Source: Aradus depressus (taxonomy: Eukaryota; Arthropoda; Insecta; Hemiptera; Aradidae). From it: a stretch of DNA of 64,000 nucleotides. Both the position numbers and the translations under genes were made by a program. Position 1 is the stretch's first letter; every line of letters starts with the position of its first letter. The stretch lies in the NCBI GenBank assembly GCA_963662175.1, contig OY759215.1, forward strand, positions 43,045,213-43,109,212, read 5' to 3'. Shown one piece after another: positions 24,612 through 38,000 of this stretch. The notes beneath the pieces are model-generated. The model saw only the letters and a list, made by a program, of their open reading frames with translations, was not told where the DNA came from and did not search any database.

Positions 24612-25305
24612 TTACTTCCTCATTTATACAAAGTATAGGGGAAGTTATGTAATCGGTCAGAGATTCGATGTGGAGTTTTCAACGGAATTTCATGTTTTCC
24701 GAACCACAAATACAAAAATTGGAAAAAAAATGTCAGCCTGTCTGTTAATTAACACGATAACTCCCGAAAGAGTATGTATCGACACGATATTTTATATGTG
24801 TATCTAAGGACGACACCTATGAATTTTCAGGCAAATCGACCAAAGGAAAGACGGAATTAGGAGGCAAGCTCAACACAAAAACTCGAATAAACAGCGATAT
24901 AATGAATGTATCGACACGAACTTTTAAAGGTGTGTTCAGAACTCAATTACGACAACACCCATCGATGTTCATACAAATCGGTCAAAGGAAAGGTCGATTG
25001 GAGAAGAGGCTTAACTCAAAAACTGCCGTTGTATTAAATGTACCAACACAAAATTTCATACGTAAATTCAAAACCCCATAAGGACAATTCTTCTGAAATT
25101 TCAGCGAAATGGGGAGAAAGGAAACTGCCGATATTAATTTCGAATAAATGTATCGACACAAAACTTAGTATGAAGATTTAGGAGCGCATATGTAAGTCAA
25201 CTATTGATTATTAGCGCAAACGGTAGACTGGTTTTGGAGGGAGCGAAAAATTAATTGATTAATTTGATCTGGATACACGGTGATTCACCGACGTCTTTTT
25301 GATAA
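24612..25305 (-). repeat. Family A, full-length reverse copy with four modules
   Basis: Hairpin at the left (TATACAAAGTATAGGGGAAG), four modules of about 130 bp, first block at the right. The longest copy here. Confidence 0.84.
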
Positions 25306-25584
25306 TAGTACTGTAAACTCTTCTATCTTTAGCAGAATGATAAATATTTCTATATTATTATACTGAGGCAGGGAATATTCAAATGCATTTTTCACGATGT
25401 ACAGTTCAAGGAATGCAAATGACCATTTGAGTTGCTCTTTCTCAAGAACATACTTCAACTGATGGATTATAACTCATTCTAATCTCCCACCCACCTATTT
25501 CTATAGTTCATTTACATATTCCGTTGATTTCTCACAAAGTTAGCGATTATGAGCACAGAGACAATAGACGGTACAAGGGCTTAT

Positions 25585-25820
25585 ACTCTACCCTATGGGT
25601 GATTTGACTGAAAATCAATAGGTATCATCATTATGGAATTCTGGATCCACATATCAAATTTTACGACCATTTATTCATTATATCGGGATTTATCGTTTCC
25701 ACCAGACACACAGGCTTTTTTTTCTTTTTCGTTTTTGCATTCAGGTGAAAACTGAATATAGAATCTTCAACCGATAAAACACGAAATAAATTCACATTTA
25801 ATACGTATTGCTGGGGGACG
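25585..25820 (+). repeat. Family A, 3' part
   Basis: One module and the GGTGAAAACTGAATATAGA block; hairpin degraded (TTGCTGGGGGACGTAA). Confidence 0.65.
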
Positions 25821-25856
25821 TAAAATTATTCAGAATAAATATGTATATATAATAGA

Positions 25857-26208
25857 AGGCGCCGGTAGCTCAGTGGTATGCGTGCTTGTCTTCTGAGCTC
25901 AAGAACGTGGGTTAGAAACCCGGCCGAGGTCCTTAGTTTATTTTATCTGGGAGGTAAAATAAACTTAAGCACGCCGTCCTTCGGATGGGACGTTAAGCGA
26001 TGGTCCCGAGCCTGTACGATGTCAGGTACTCGTTAAAGACCCCCTGCCCCTGCCCTAGGTGAATAAAAATTTAGGGTAGCAAAATTTAGGACTCGCACAG
26101 TAGAGTCGGACTCATGACCACCAGAGTGACAAAAGAGCGCTCTGGTAGTAGGCGATATGACCTCGTAGTTAAAGCCCGGGCATGAGTCATAAAACCTAAC
26201 CTAACCTG
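25857..26208 (+). mobile_element. SINE-1, full-length, AACCT tail
   Basis: One of the best preserved copies; box A intact, box B GGTTAGAAACCC with one change. Ends CATAAAACCTAACCTAACCT. Confidence 0.95.
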
Positions 26209-26619
26209 TAAATATAACTATTATATATTCCATTCAACTTTTCTATATTTCTCTTTTTAAAATATTTTAAGCTAGAATGTCTCACATTAATATTGAAAGA
26301 TTAGTTTCATCATTCAGTTTCTAAGTGTCATTCCTTAGATGGCAAGTAAAACTTTATAACGCATTTATAGGAGAAAATAAACAATTTCTTGATAATGGTT
26401 GTAGGCAACGAAGCCTAGATATCAAGAGCTTCTGCGTACAGTTTTAACAATGGCCCCCCACAGTTAGAACAATATTTATGATTAAGAATTCGTTGCCATG
26501 TCCTACTGAAATATTTCCTGCAGGCATTTATTTTACATTCTTTGAGGTGCTATAATTTAGATCGTATTGTTCCTATTTCAAACCAGAGGACACATCAGCG
26601 ATTGTAAATTTAATAAGGA
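26209..26619. other. Unassigned intronic stretch of warts
   Basis: AT-rich, no repeat landmark or coding sequence recognised. Confidence 0.5.
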
Positions 26620-27095
26620 ACATTTTTGGTAAGAACCAATTTTTCGATAGGAATAATTGTTTCCGCGTAAATTAAAACAAACGTCTAAAAAAATGGGTTT
26701 CACAACAATTCAGGACGACATGTATCTCGAAAAGCAGGCGACGACCTGCGAAAAATAGGATTTCATATGAAATGTGCCTTTCAGGTTTCTCTACAACTTT
26801 TATTTGAAGAGATTTTCGATTAGGTCATAGAATTAAGCAGTATCACTAAAATGTACAGAGGCCTCGGAGTAATTAGTCTCAATTTTCGTCCGAATTAGAC
26901 AAGAGTCTACGTTAGTACATGTGACTTGTTCATTTGAATTTTCAAGTTCATAGCTACAGTCGTAGTTGCGTACAGTCGCATAGAAATGTTGAAGCGCTCA
27001 CTAATTTCCATACATACACATACAGACATCATCGCAAAAATTGTCAAAACTTAGTGGTGGTTTTCGCACGATTTTAATACTTTCTTATACTAAAC
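26620..27095 (-). repeat. Family B, reverse copy downstream of warts exon
   Basis: Same block order in reverse, ending in a worn hairpin ACTTTCTTATACTAAACATA. It lies in the inferred intron after the warts exon. Confidence 0.8.
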
Positions 27096-27267
27096 ATATA
27101 AGAAAGAAAAAATCGATTACTTGATATGAATACGACTGATTCACATTTCACAGACAAATATAGATAACATTTTCTTGAGGAATGATTGGCATTCGAGTAA
27201 TTCACTTCTGAAATGTGAAATGATTGACATAACGATAAGATTAGTTTAGATAATAGAGATAAGTTAC

Positions 27268-27561
27268 CTCAGTATATCCCATGGCTACGAGTTGAGCGTG
27301 GGCTTGTCTGGCGAGGGACTCCTTGTCGAGACCGTTGGAGGTGGAGCTGAGTCCAGAGGCAGAGCTGACCCCGCTGGTCGTCGAAAGGGTCGAGATGGTG
27401 GAGGCGGCGCTCGAACCCTGACCGTTTTCGCTTCCCGAATTGGCAAACGGTAGTAAAGAATTACGAATCTCGGCAAGTGCCTTCTTATGATATCCCGATG
27501 AGCGGGTGGTACTTTTCCCGGGGCCTGAGTTCATAGTGTTTGCGGCGGGCGTTTGGCCCAT
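27268..27561 (-). CDS. wts: Warts/LATS kinase, first coding exon (N-terminal region only)
   Basis: The exon encodes YHKKALAEIRNSLLPFAN, nearly the same as the LATS1/LATS2 N-terminal conserved motif THHKALQEIRNSLLPFAN. A Ser/Gly-rich linker follows, then ESLARQAHAQLVAMGYTE, in the position of the start of the LATS UBA domain. LATS/Warts is the NDR-family kinase of the Hippo pathway that phosphorylates Yorkie/YAP. The frame has an in-frame stop near 27637, so the first ATG is at 27561; a second, MNSGPG, is at 27534. The exon ends at a GTAACT donor (27266-27267 on the minus strand). The kinase domain must lie at lower coordinates or beyond the window; I did not see it between 1 and 27 kb. What else it could be: another protein with the same motif, but the match is specific. 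Confidence 0.75.
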
Positions 27562-27844
27562 GCTAGGCCGACCCGCCCTCGGGTTCGCCGCCCATTCAAC
27601 TATCGTGCGGGGAAACACGTTCCCGCCTATCCCATATCATCACTTGGAAAACACTATAATCATTTGATAGTGAATAAAAAAAAAAGGAATAAAAAAATAA
27701 ATTAAAAAAGATCCACTAATGAACACCTGTTTTATGAATAATAGCACTGATAACACACGATTAACACTTTCACAATTAAAAGGTTCACACTTTTTCTTTC
27801 GACGTATCTGGTGCCATGGTCCATACTGTATCCAAATTGTCTAC
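27562..27844 (-). other. Probable 5' UTR part of warts exon with upstream ORFs
   Basis: On the minus strand a TTTTTCAG acceptor precedes 27844, giving an exon of about 577 nt whose first half is untranslated. It holds two small upstream ATGs, at 27824 and 27817; the latter opens a 10-codon frame ending in TGA. Such short frames could lower initiation at the main start. Exon limits are inferred from splice signals only. Confidence 0.5.
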
Positions 27845-28229
27845 CTGAAAAACAATTAACTGTCAGTGAAACGTCGATACGACAGAAATAAATAAATAAA
27901 TAGAATGTATGTTTATACTCTCACAGAATATGATCAAATGACTACAAATGAGAGAGAAATCTGGTACAATCTTTAATCAATTTTATAAAACCTAACAAAT
28001 GAAAAAATATCTACGTCATTAGAACACCATCAATTAAAAAACTTCAGTATAACACATCCAGAAAATGTATGAATGAAAGCTAATAAGAGAGTTAAATATG
28101 GAAATATTGTATTTGCTCTACAATGAATTTCTAACAAGAACAACTACATACCACAGAGAATAAACAAAGATTACAGCAACTGTGTTAAACTTTTACTAAC
28201 ATAAAATAACAAACATAAATTTTACTTAC

Positions 28230-28490
28230 CATTAGAAATCAAACTGAAAAGTGAGTGGTATCCTTAAATGCAATTAATCACTGGAATGAAATGCCTGGAC
28301 ATCTCTCAGTCCACTAAAGAACAATTCTAAAGGTTAATTTAACGTAAATGACAGTGCGTTTGTTGTAAGATCACAAAATACACTTTAAAAAAATTTAAAC
28401 GACTGAGAAAAATCAAGTTGAATACGTCAAAAGAACAGACTAAACGAACATACTAAGAGACAGCTCGATCCTACTAAGTTGGCAAGCCAA
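28230..28490 (-). other. Probable non-coding first exon of warts
   Basis: A strong minus-strand donor (GTAAGT at 28224-28229) ends a stretch that reaches back toward the shared promoter region. No coding frame is visible. The 5' limit is unknown; I set it at the YY1-like site. It would be joined to the exon beginning at 27844. Confidence 0.4.
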
Positions 28491-28492
28491 AG

Positions 28493-28504
28493 GCCGCCAT
28501 TTTG
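28493..28504 (-). promoter_or_regulatory. YY1/Pho-like site in the warts-KICS2 divergent promoter
   Basis: The minus strand reads CAAAATGGCGGC, the core of the YY1 (Drosophila Pho) binding site, common near start sites of animal housekeeping genes. It lies upstream of the inferred warts first exon and about 480 bp before the KICS2 start codon. Binding is inferred from the motif. Confidence 0.5.
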
Positions 28505-28985
28505 AAGTGCCACATTCCGATGCAGTGACGATGTACTACCCATTCGGTCCACTTCACCCACAAAGAATGTGGATAATTGTTCTTTTTAAAAATATACTAA
28601 CTGTTTAAAATAATAGACTCAAATTTCAAAAACTGGCCTTCAATATGTTTACAATATTTTCCCCCGAATAACAAAAATTAAGTAACTGTATAATAATCGT
28701 CACATTTTTTTATTCCATCTTAATCTCTTGCAAGTGATGATTAAAATTTGTAATTTTAACTTGTATTTCTCGTTATCACACATCTTTTGGCAGTTCAAAT
28801 ATACTGGTTGAAGACAAATTTTATATACATTTAAATTAAATTCTTTACCTTATTTAATTTAACAGTTGATGTTTACGCTTGTTTTGTGATAAGAGTTCTT
28901 CAAGATGATAATGTTTTATATTTCAAAATGAAATTGATAAATCTATAAGAAATTAAATATATATTTTCTTTTCTGATAAGTAATC
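28505..28985. promoter_or_regulatory. Shared upstream region of warts and KICS2
   Basis: About 0.5 kb of AT-rich, non-repetitive DNA between the divergent genes. No TATA box is evident in an obvious position. It contains none of the SINE or family A/B repeats that fill the rest of the window, which fits a constrained promoter. Confidence 0.45.
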
Positions 28986-29078
28986 ATGGAAGAACCTCAG
29001 GATGATTTAGAAAAGGTTCTCTCGTGCGTTTTTAATCATGTTTCATTACAGAGTTTTGATAAAGGTCGTGAAATTGTG
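28986..29078 (+). CDS. KICS2: KICS2 exon 1
   Basis: Starts MEEPQDDLEKVL and encodes 31 residues, ending in phase 0 at a GTAAGA donor. An in-frame TAA precedes the ATG by one base triplet region, so this ATG is the likely start unless a 5' exon exists. Intron 1 is only 82 bp. Confidence 0.82.
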
Positions 29079-32000
29079 GTAAGATGTTTTACTTGAATAT
29101 CTAAGATATTATTCATAAGTTTCATGTCATATACTATGAGTAATCATTTTATATTTTCAGGAACGAGAAAAAGACAATAAATTGGTGTGTTGCTCTGGGC
29201 AAATCCGTCAATTACTTATACTACTTGTTAACTTCATTGAAGCAGAAAGATCATATTTCAACATTGGCTTCATGTCAACAAAGAAAATATTTCTTCGAAA
29301 AGATGTAAGATTAATCTGAAATATCATCATTAAATTTCACGTTATATTTTAAGGTGATCATCTCATTTCAAATACATATATACTGTGTAATACTGGTCAA
29401 CTATAAGTGTATATTGCTTTTTAAATGTAAGAATTAAAATATTACAGCGTATGGAGTAGGTTATCTTATGACAATGGGTAAATTAAACAATAGTGTACAC
29501 TTCTTGAAAGGTACGATAACAATTACTTAAAAATATTACAGAGTATATAAGAGATCACCTTCAGACTATAGCAAATTGAAAAAATCCTAATGTTTTGATG
29601 TTACTTACGTATAATAGACCAACGTGAAACTCTAAAACGCTGTTAAAATATCAATTACTTTTTGGTAAAAAAAAAAACAGTATTCTATATCACACAGTAA
29701 CGATATATTATTAAATCTCATTCAAATATCGGGTGGCCATTCTTTTTGAAGGTAGAAGTTGCAATGAAATCATTACATATTGGTCATGAGAATGGATCCA
29801 GGATCTCACAAAACAAAAGGGGAAATCAACAATAATCAGGGAGCCATGGTGGCCGTGCGGGCTAGAGCGTAGGGCTTTGGTCGCATGGTCTCACCATGGT
29901 TTGCGGGTTCGAATCCCGTCCGGGAGTGAGTTTCATTTTGTAGATAGAACTCCCTCCCGGGGCCTTGGATGTCCTAAATAAACAGGTTTACACCATTATA
30001 AGAGTCATGGCTAATATGCATCGATCATAAAGCCAAAAAAAAAACAATATATTTCTGAACAGTTAATGTATTAAACGTTTTAACAGTTTCGCGATGTATA
30101 TGTGATTGGTATTTTGTGAGCGCTCTAACTCAAAAACGATTAAAACATTGAACTTAAAATTTAAAATGAAGATGTCATATACGCTAACATAGATCTGATT
30201 AAAATTTGGCCATTGTACTTTGAGGCCTAAGTACATTTGTCAAGATACCGTTGATACTTATGACCTAATCAAACCTACTTTTCGAGTAAAAGTTGTAGGG
30301 AAAGCTGAAAGACACATTTTGTACGAAATACGATTTTTCGCAGGTTTGCGAAATATACACCGAAATTAGTCCTGAAATGTTTTGAAACGCATTTTTTAGA
30401 TGTTTGTTTGATTTACCCGAAAACGGTTACTCCTATGGGAAACGTTCTTCTTCGCACAAATGTTTCTTATTAAATTTCAAATCGATATTGTAGCTTGTTG
30501 TGCCCTGGACTAATAATAATGAGTTAATGGATCTTATTTCTACAAATCTTTTAAGGGTTCTTGGAGTGTTGTTGAGTTTCCTTCAAGTAAGAAGCCTGTG
30601 AAATATGAAGTTAATTTATGTACTTTTGTTTTCTAGAATTCTTTGAAGTTTATGTATGAAACATTGAGAACAGACCTAAACAAACTGGAAGAGTCTATTG
30701 ATGGCGTTGAAAAAATTAACATTCTTATAAACTGCATTGGCCAGTACATCATCGGAAGGGTACATTTGATAGATTGGTATCCTTTCTGCTTTCATATCTG
30801 AACCTTAAATTAATTGTTACACATTATTTCTTATCAATATTCTACAATTGGTTTAATAAGGGGGTCAGGTCACTCTGGTGGACATGAGCCCGACTCTACT
30901 GTGGGAGTCCTAAATTTTGCCTACCCTAAATTTTTATTCACCTAGGGTAGGGGTCTTTAACGAGTACCTGACATCGTACAGGCTCGGGACCATCGCTTAA
31001 CGTCCCATAAGAAGGACGGCGTGCTTAAGTTTATTTTACCTCCCAGATAAAATAAACTAAGGGCCTCGGTCGGGTTACGAACCCACGTTCTTGAGCTCAG
31101 AAGTCAAGCACGCATACCACTGATGTATAATAATACAACTTCTAAGTTGAGTATAATAATACTTCACAATATCACTAATAAGTTTAGGATAATACTTGGA
31201 GAGTTCAGATATCAGTTTTGCCCTGAAAGTGTCTGCAGGTTCTGCACCTAAAACAAAAGGACGTCCTTTTACACTTTTTGTTCCATTGTCCTTTGAGTTT
31301 TCCCAGGCAAAACATTTCTCCTCGATTCAATTGTGGAGTTTGTTGATAATGTAGATGTTAAAAAGATCAATGTACTTTTATTTTTTTACTATAAGTTTAG
31401 AAATCAAGAAAAGTGTTTTTCAATTTATTGCTTATAATATATTATGATTTTTGGCAATTATTGAAATATAATGAATTATTAATTATTTATTCCTGTTAAT
31501 TTATTTTGTTTTAGTTTTTAAAAAATATCACAGAGTTGTTTTACACTAATTATTTAACTTCCAAACTCTTTTTATTTTATTTTTATTTTTATGCTATGGC
31601 TAATACTATTTTATTATTTTTCTCTTTTCAAAAGTCTTATCTTGTTTTGGATTGAGTTTTTCTAATCGTTTCCACAATTTCTTTCTGTTTTCTATTAAAG
31701 AGCTTGCCCATATTTATTTATTTTAATATTATTTGTATCTTTTTATTTACTTTTTTTTTAGTTGGTAATTTTAGTATTCTTCATCGAATGAAATAATATA
31801 ACTATAATAATATCTACTTTGTAACAAACTCCACTAATTGCATAAATCATGTATTCTTTATTCCTATAAAAGTATATATACTTATAATATCTACAAAATT
31901 AGTCCGTCATCTTCATCAATTCAATGGTGAATTTGTGTAGTTTTTGGCTGTTTCAGTGTTAAGCTTACATCGTTTGTAAATTTTACATGCATCTGTATTA

Positions 32001-35000
32001 TCAAAATCAGAATAATTTTAATCTCTTCATAAAATTACTACACTGGAACAAATATTCTATGGCGTTAAGTATACTTCAACGCCATAATATTAAAATATGA
32101 TTTTCTTAAGAAATGTGATCTCAGTTTTTTGAACTTTTTTAAAATGTTATTAAATGTCCATCATAACCCCTTCATTTAAATAAAAATTCATTGTGAACAA
32201 AAATAAAGAGTATAATACAGAATTACAGATACCATGAACGATATCCTATCAGGATGGCCAACGTTCAGAAGATTGGTCGCACTTTGGTACATTACAAATA
32301 AACAATGTAATAACATTAGAATGCTATAAAAAGTTCGAAAAAAAAACTAAAAGCGGTAATCAAAATAAATATTGAAGAAAAATGACGGAAGGAGAACGCC
32401 CTCCACTCGACGCGTTACGTAATTATTGACAGCTCCTTAATACTATAAATAGCTTATTTTCCACTTTTCAGTTTTTTTTCTTAATATTTACTTCAGTTAT
32501 GAAAAAATTTACTTGACAGGAACAGGTCAAAATAAAGTTCGTCTGGAAGACTTTGTGTCTGACGTTGAGTTGGTCGTTGACACAACTACTTTTGCCTTTG
32601 TTCACCCTTTACTGAAGCCAGTGAAAGATTCTTTAATGTAAGTTACTCAAGGGAATTTATTTCTTAACTGGTAGGCGGATGAAGTGGACTTACTTGTTAA
32701 ATAAGTAATACAGAAGTGTCAGTCGAACAATATATTTTATTTACACCACATCCGTCAGCATCCAACTTGACTAGAAGATAAGACTATATTTAACTTTTTT
32801 TGACCCCTTCTCTACTTTCAGATTCACCATCTGATGGCATATAATTGCTAAAACTAATTGTGGTATAAATAATTATTATTAGTATATATTTTATTTACAC
32901 CACATCCGTCAGCATCCAACTTGACTAGAAGATGAGACTAGATTTAACTTTTTTTTGACCCCTTCTCTACTTTCAGATTCACCATCTGATGGCATATAAT
33001 TGCTAAAACTAATTGTGGTATAAATAATTATTATTAGTATATATTTTATTTATACCACTTTCGTCAGCATCCAACTTGACTAGAAGATAAGACTAGATTT
33101 AACTTTTTTTGACCCCTTCTCTACTTTCAGATTCACCATCTGATGGCATATAATTGCTAAAACTAATTGTGGTATAAATAATTATTATTAGTATATATTT
33201 TATTTAGACCACTTTCGTCAGCATCCAACTTGACTAGAAGATAAGACTAGATTTAACTTTTTTTGACCCCTTCTCTACTTTCAGATTCACCATCTGATGG
33301 CATATAATTGCTATAACTAATTGTGGTATAAATAATTATTATTAGTATATATTTTATTTAGACCACTTTCGTCAGCATCCAACTTGACTAGAAGATAAGA
33401 CTAGATTTAACTTTTTTTGACCCCTTCTCTACTTTCAGATTCACCATCTAATGGCATATAATTGCTAAAACTAATTGTGGTGTAAAGAGATTGATTCCTC
33501 CGTATTATTTACTCAAAGGATATGGAAGGAGAAAAATAATTAAAAACCACTGACACATTTCTATTTCAGAGTCTTACTGTACTGACAAATTTGGAATTTT
33601 ATATCTGGAAACTTTTGCCAAAACCACGAAAAAATTCGTCAGTGAATCGCCAGAAATATACTTCTCTAGCAGAAATTATTCAATTCAATTATATCGCTCT
33701 CCCTCCAAAACCAATCGACCATTTGGGCTAAAAGTCAATAATTAACTCACATAGAGGTTTCTGAATCCTAATACTAAATGTTTCGATACAATCATTATAA
33801 TATTCTCTTGTAAATTAGGACATACGGGAGGATGAATTTTGGACATAAAAGTAGTCTATTAAAAGTTATCGATCTTTATGGCTTTTCCGACGTTTAATTT
33901 TGCTTGTTTCATGAATAAAGTATGTTTAAGAACATATTTAAGTAAATATGATATTCGGAACCTTTTTAACTGGGGGTGAAAAAACCGTGAGCAGGCCGTC
34001 CTTCGGATGGGACTTTAAGCTATGGCTTCCTAGCCTTTACCTCGTCAGGTTCTCATTAAAGACCCTTAGTAACTAAAATAAATGCGAAAACCTACCGGTC
34101 AGTAGTCCAAGAATATTGCCTTTATTTCATTATTATTATTATTATCAGTTTTTATTATATACATTGTAGCATGTCAAGCAATGATATAAAAAACACCTTT
34201 CTATTCAAGACTAACTACATAATTTATTTTATTTATTTTTTTCAGAAACGAATGTCATATCTTAATGCATCTGTTTGGAGCATTGGTTGAATTGCAGAAT
34301 TGGAGTTTTATTCCATCTCTAATGCACTTGCATTCAGCACACACTAAATTAAATACTTGGGAAAAATCTTTACAAATTAAAGAGGTAATTTAGAATTTTC
34401 CTAAGTTAACTGTTATTCATAAAGCAATTTCATTACCTTTTTGGAAAGTTTTTAAATAAGACTATGGAAGCAGAAAATTATTATTTTTTTTTTAAAATCT
34501 ACAAATATATATTTATATCTGCATAAAAAACAATAAGCAGATGTGCTTATAGAGAGATAATACCAATGTCAAAATGTTGCTGGGAGAGATCACCCAATGG
34601 CGACACTCCCTAATCACTGAGTTTCTCTCATTTGTGTCTAATCACGGTCACTGCCGTTGCGAATAAGGTCTTTAGGCCCTTGACGCTTAAGCCGTTGTTG
34701 GAGAAGTATGGCAGAAGGGAGGGCTCGGACTAGAGGATTATTGTGGAAACTAAGAGAGGGAAATCATTTTTTATACTTGGATTTAGCAACTTCGGTGACA
34801 AAATGTACGTTAAGTGTGGGGAATTTTGTTGGAGACGTAATAAAGAGCATTGGCTATTGTACGAAGGATTTTCGCCGTAAAGGGATTGAATGGAGATTGG
34901 AAGCCTTGGCAGAACTCCAGAGTTCAAATCCGTAAGTCCCATTGGTTTCAGTACTGGGTTGTATATAAGTCATTTTGTCTTGAAGTTAATTTGGCTCTTT

Positions 35001-38000
35001 TGTCTAGTAGTCTTAGTAACTGTTTATAACGTCGGTTCATTTCTTGTCTTTTCAGTCTCTTGTGAGGATTCTAGGTTAGTCGTTTGTCGGGTATGAGGCT
35101 AAATAGCTGATAAAAAATGTAAGAAGAAATTCTGTTGAATTTAACAATATATAGTAGCACACTAAATAATCATATTCATCTTAGCTAATATTTAATTTAT
35201 AATGTATCTTTTCTTTTTATTTGTTTTTATAGTCATGGAAATTAGGATTTGGTACGTCTTTCTTGAAAGGTAGCCAACTGCCAGCGCTGTACCAATGGTT
35301 ACAAAAATTTAGATCAACTGCTGTAAATAAGTTCACGTTTTACTTCTACCATGTTTTGTCTCAACAAACAACGCCACAAGAAATGAAAAATTATATATCA
35401 ACTAAACACCACACCGATTTCTATATTAAGTAGGTATTTATTTATTATTATTTATTTTTACTTTCTTATACCTATAGTATAAGACAGTATTATAATCGTG
35501 CGAAAATCGGAAATCGAGTTTTCAACGGATTTTTACGCTTCAATGTCCCTCCTGAATATGTTTTGACTATTTTCGCGATGATGCCTGTGTGTTTTTGTGT
35601 GTGGATGTGATGAAATGTGAGCTCTCTAACGCAGATATTTTTGTAATTAATATATTACAGAATTCTCTATTAAATATTTATTTATTAGTATATCAAAGTA
35701 TTGTTCACCAATATAGCCTTTCACTGGGTGATCTGATTAGACTTATCTTTAATGTTTTTATTATTTACTGCTAATTTACTTTATACCATTTAATTTTTTA
35801 TTTTTTTCAGATTTCAAAATCTACAAAAGAAATGCTTCGCATCGTGTGCCCTTCTTCTGTTCCAACCAACGGGACTTGTTGATTGGTCAGGGCCTGGGTT
35901 CCAACATCCCGACAGAAGCAAGGAGGAACAGTCTCTGTCACAGTACATTGTGATGCTTGCTCATCCACTTGTAAGTCGAGGTTGATTTGCTCAAGTTGCG
36001 CTCTCCCTTCAAAGCCTCAATCGACCATTGATGTTAAACTCAATATTTGACTAACATAGTGGCTTCTGAATCCTCATACTAAATTTTGTGTCGATACATT
36101 CATTACATCGGCAGTTTAAGTGTATTGTAAGTCGAGTTCCCATTTTCTGTTCCCTTGTGGGGTTTTGAATTTATATATAAAATTTCGTGTCAATACATTG
36201 ATTCTATTGGGAGACATTTCTTAGTGTGGTTTCTTAAGTTATTTATTTTGTGTTATCTCAAACTCTGGCTTTAACTGCGAAGTCGTATTGCCTACTACCA
36301 GAGCGCTCTATCGTCACTCTGATGGGCATGATCCCGACACTTCTGTGGGAGTCCTAAATGTTGCCTGTCTAGATTTAATTATTTTGGGTAGAGGTCTTTA
36401 ATGAATACTTGACGTTTTATAGGCTCTGGACCATTGCTTTATGTCCCAACCGAAGAACCGCGAGGTCGTTTTTTTTTATCTGGGAGATAAAAAAGGTCTC
36501 GGCCGGGTTTTGAATCCGCGATCTTGAGCTCAGTAGGCAAGCATGCTACTAGCGTCGTCTTAGATTCTATAATAATACTTGTACGTGTATTATTATTTAT
36601 ATTATGTTCAGTTTTAAGGTATATTTAATTATTTTTCCGCTGATTCAGTCATTTTTTTTACCTTATACAATAAAATTACTATGAAATATAATTCTAATAC
36701 TGAAATAATTATTATACTAGCTGTATAAGCCAGTCCAAACTTGCATAATCGTACTGCAACTCATGTTATTGACTTAGGACGAAAGCAAGATAAACTAAAC
36801 TGACTTGCATAACCAGCAGGAAGGTCACATATCTGGCATTAGTAGAAAAATCAAAACAAAGAAATGTAACGGATTTATATATAGAAAATGTTTTTTCTTT
36901 CCGCAGCGGAAATATGAGTAATACTTCTTCCTGTGGCGCTACGGTCCTGAAAGGACCCGGGCCTCCGTCACAATCCTCCATTCATCTCGATCCAAAACCT
37001 TCTCCCTCTTTTCTCTGATGCCCAACACTCGGAGGTCCGCCTCGACGTCGTCCAGCCAGCGGAGTCTAGGTCTTCCTCTTCTCCTGGCACCGCCTTGTCT
37101 ACCGTAGAGGGCTTGTTTAGAGAGTCTTCCTCCTTCCATTCTTTCTACGTGGCCCAACCAACGTAATCTCGCCTGCTTGATAACGGACACCAGGTCGGAC
37201 TCCCCGTAGAAGTCTCTCAATTCTCTGTTCTTCCAGATACGTCAAATGCCGTTCTCGGAAAAAGGTCCATAAATCTTTTTAAGTTTTTTCCGAGCAGAGT
37301 CTCTTCATTTTCTTTTGTCAACGCCCAAGTTTCACCAGTGTGTCACAATTGGACAGATAATGGTGTTATAGACAATTAGCTTGGCCCTCGTTGATATGCG
37401 GAACTTAAGTATTCTTTGGACAGCAAACAAATAGACATCTGTTCTCTGCATCAATGCGTGCTCTTATTTCGTGGCTAACGTCATGATCAGAGCCCCAAGA
37501 TACTTAAATTTCCTGACTACTGGAAATCGGTGCTCATTGATAGAAAATATTTCAGGAGCGTCTTGCACAGGGTTCCGTGAGGTCTTCATGTACACGGTCT
37601 TATCTACATTCAAATGAAGACCACGTTTCTCTGCTTCTCCTCCGAATTCCTGTAGAGCCCCGGCCAATGCTGCTATTGTGCGTGCTGTGACCACCATGTC
37701 ATCAGCGTACCCCATATACTGCGTCAGACGGTTATAAATAGTTCCTCCCGGATTTTTCCGGATGGCCTTAACAGCTTTTTCTTGAGTCAGGTTGAACAGA
37801 ACAGGTCCATTGCTTACCTCGAACGAATATGAATAATAGATCTTGGAGAGAGAAACATTCCCATATAATGTAAGATGTCGCATTGTATGTTCTAGAGACA
37901 ACAGTAGACAGGTAGTAGACAAAATCATCAATGCTACATCTTACATTGTTGCAGATTTGTTTTTTTAAATGTATTTAGGGCTACCTATATATTAGTAAAT

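Noticed and set aside
36939..37931. Part of a host gene on the minus strand
   Set aside because: The RT box and LINE C-terminal motifs show it is a retrotransposon relic inside a KICS2 intron.
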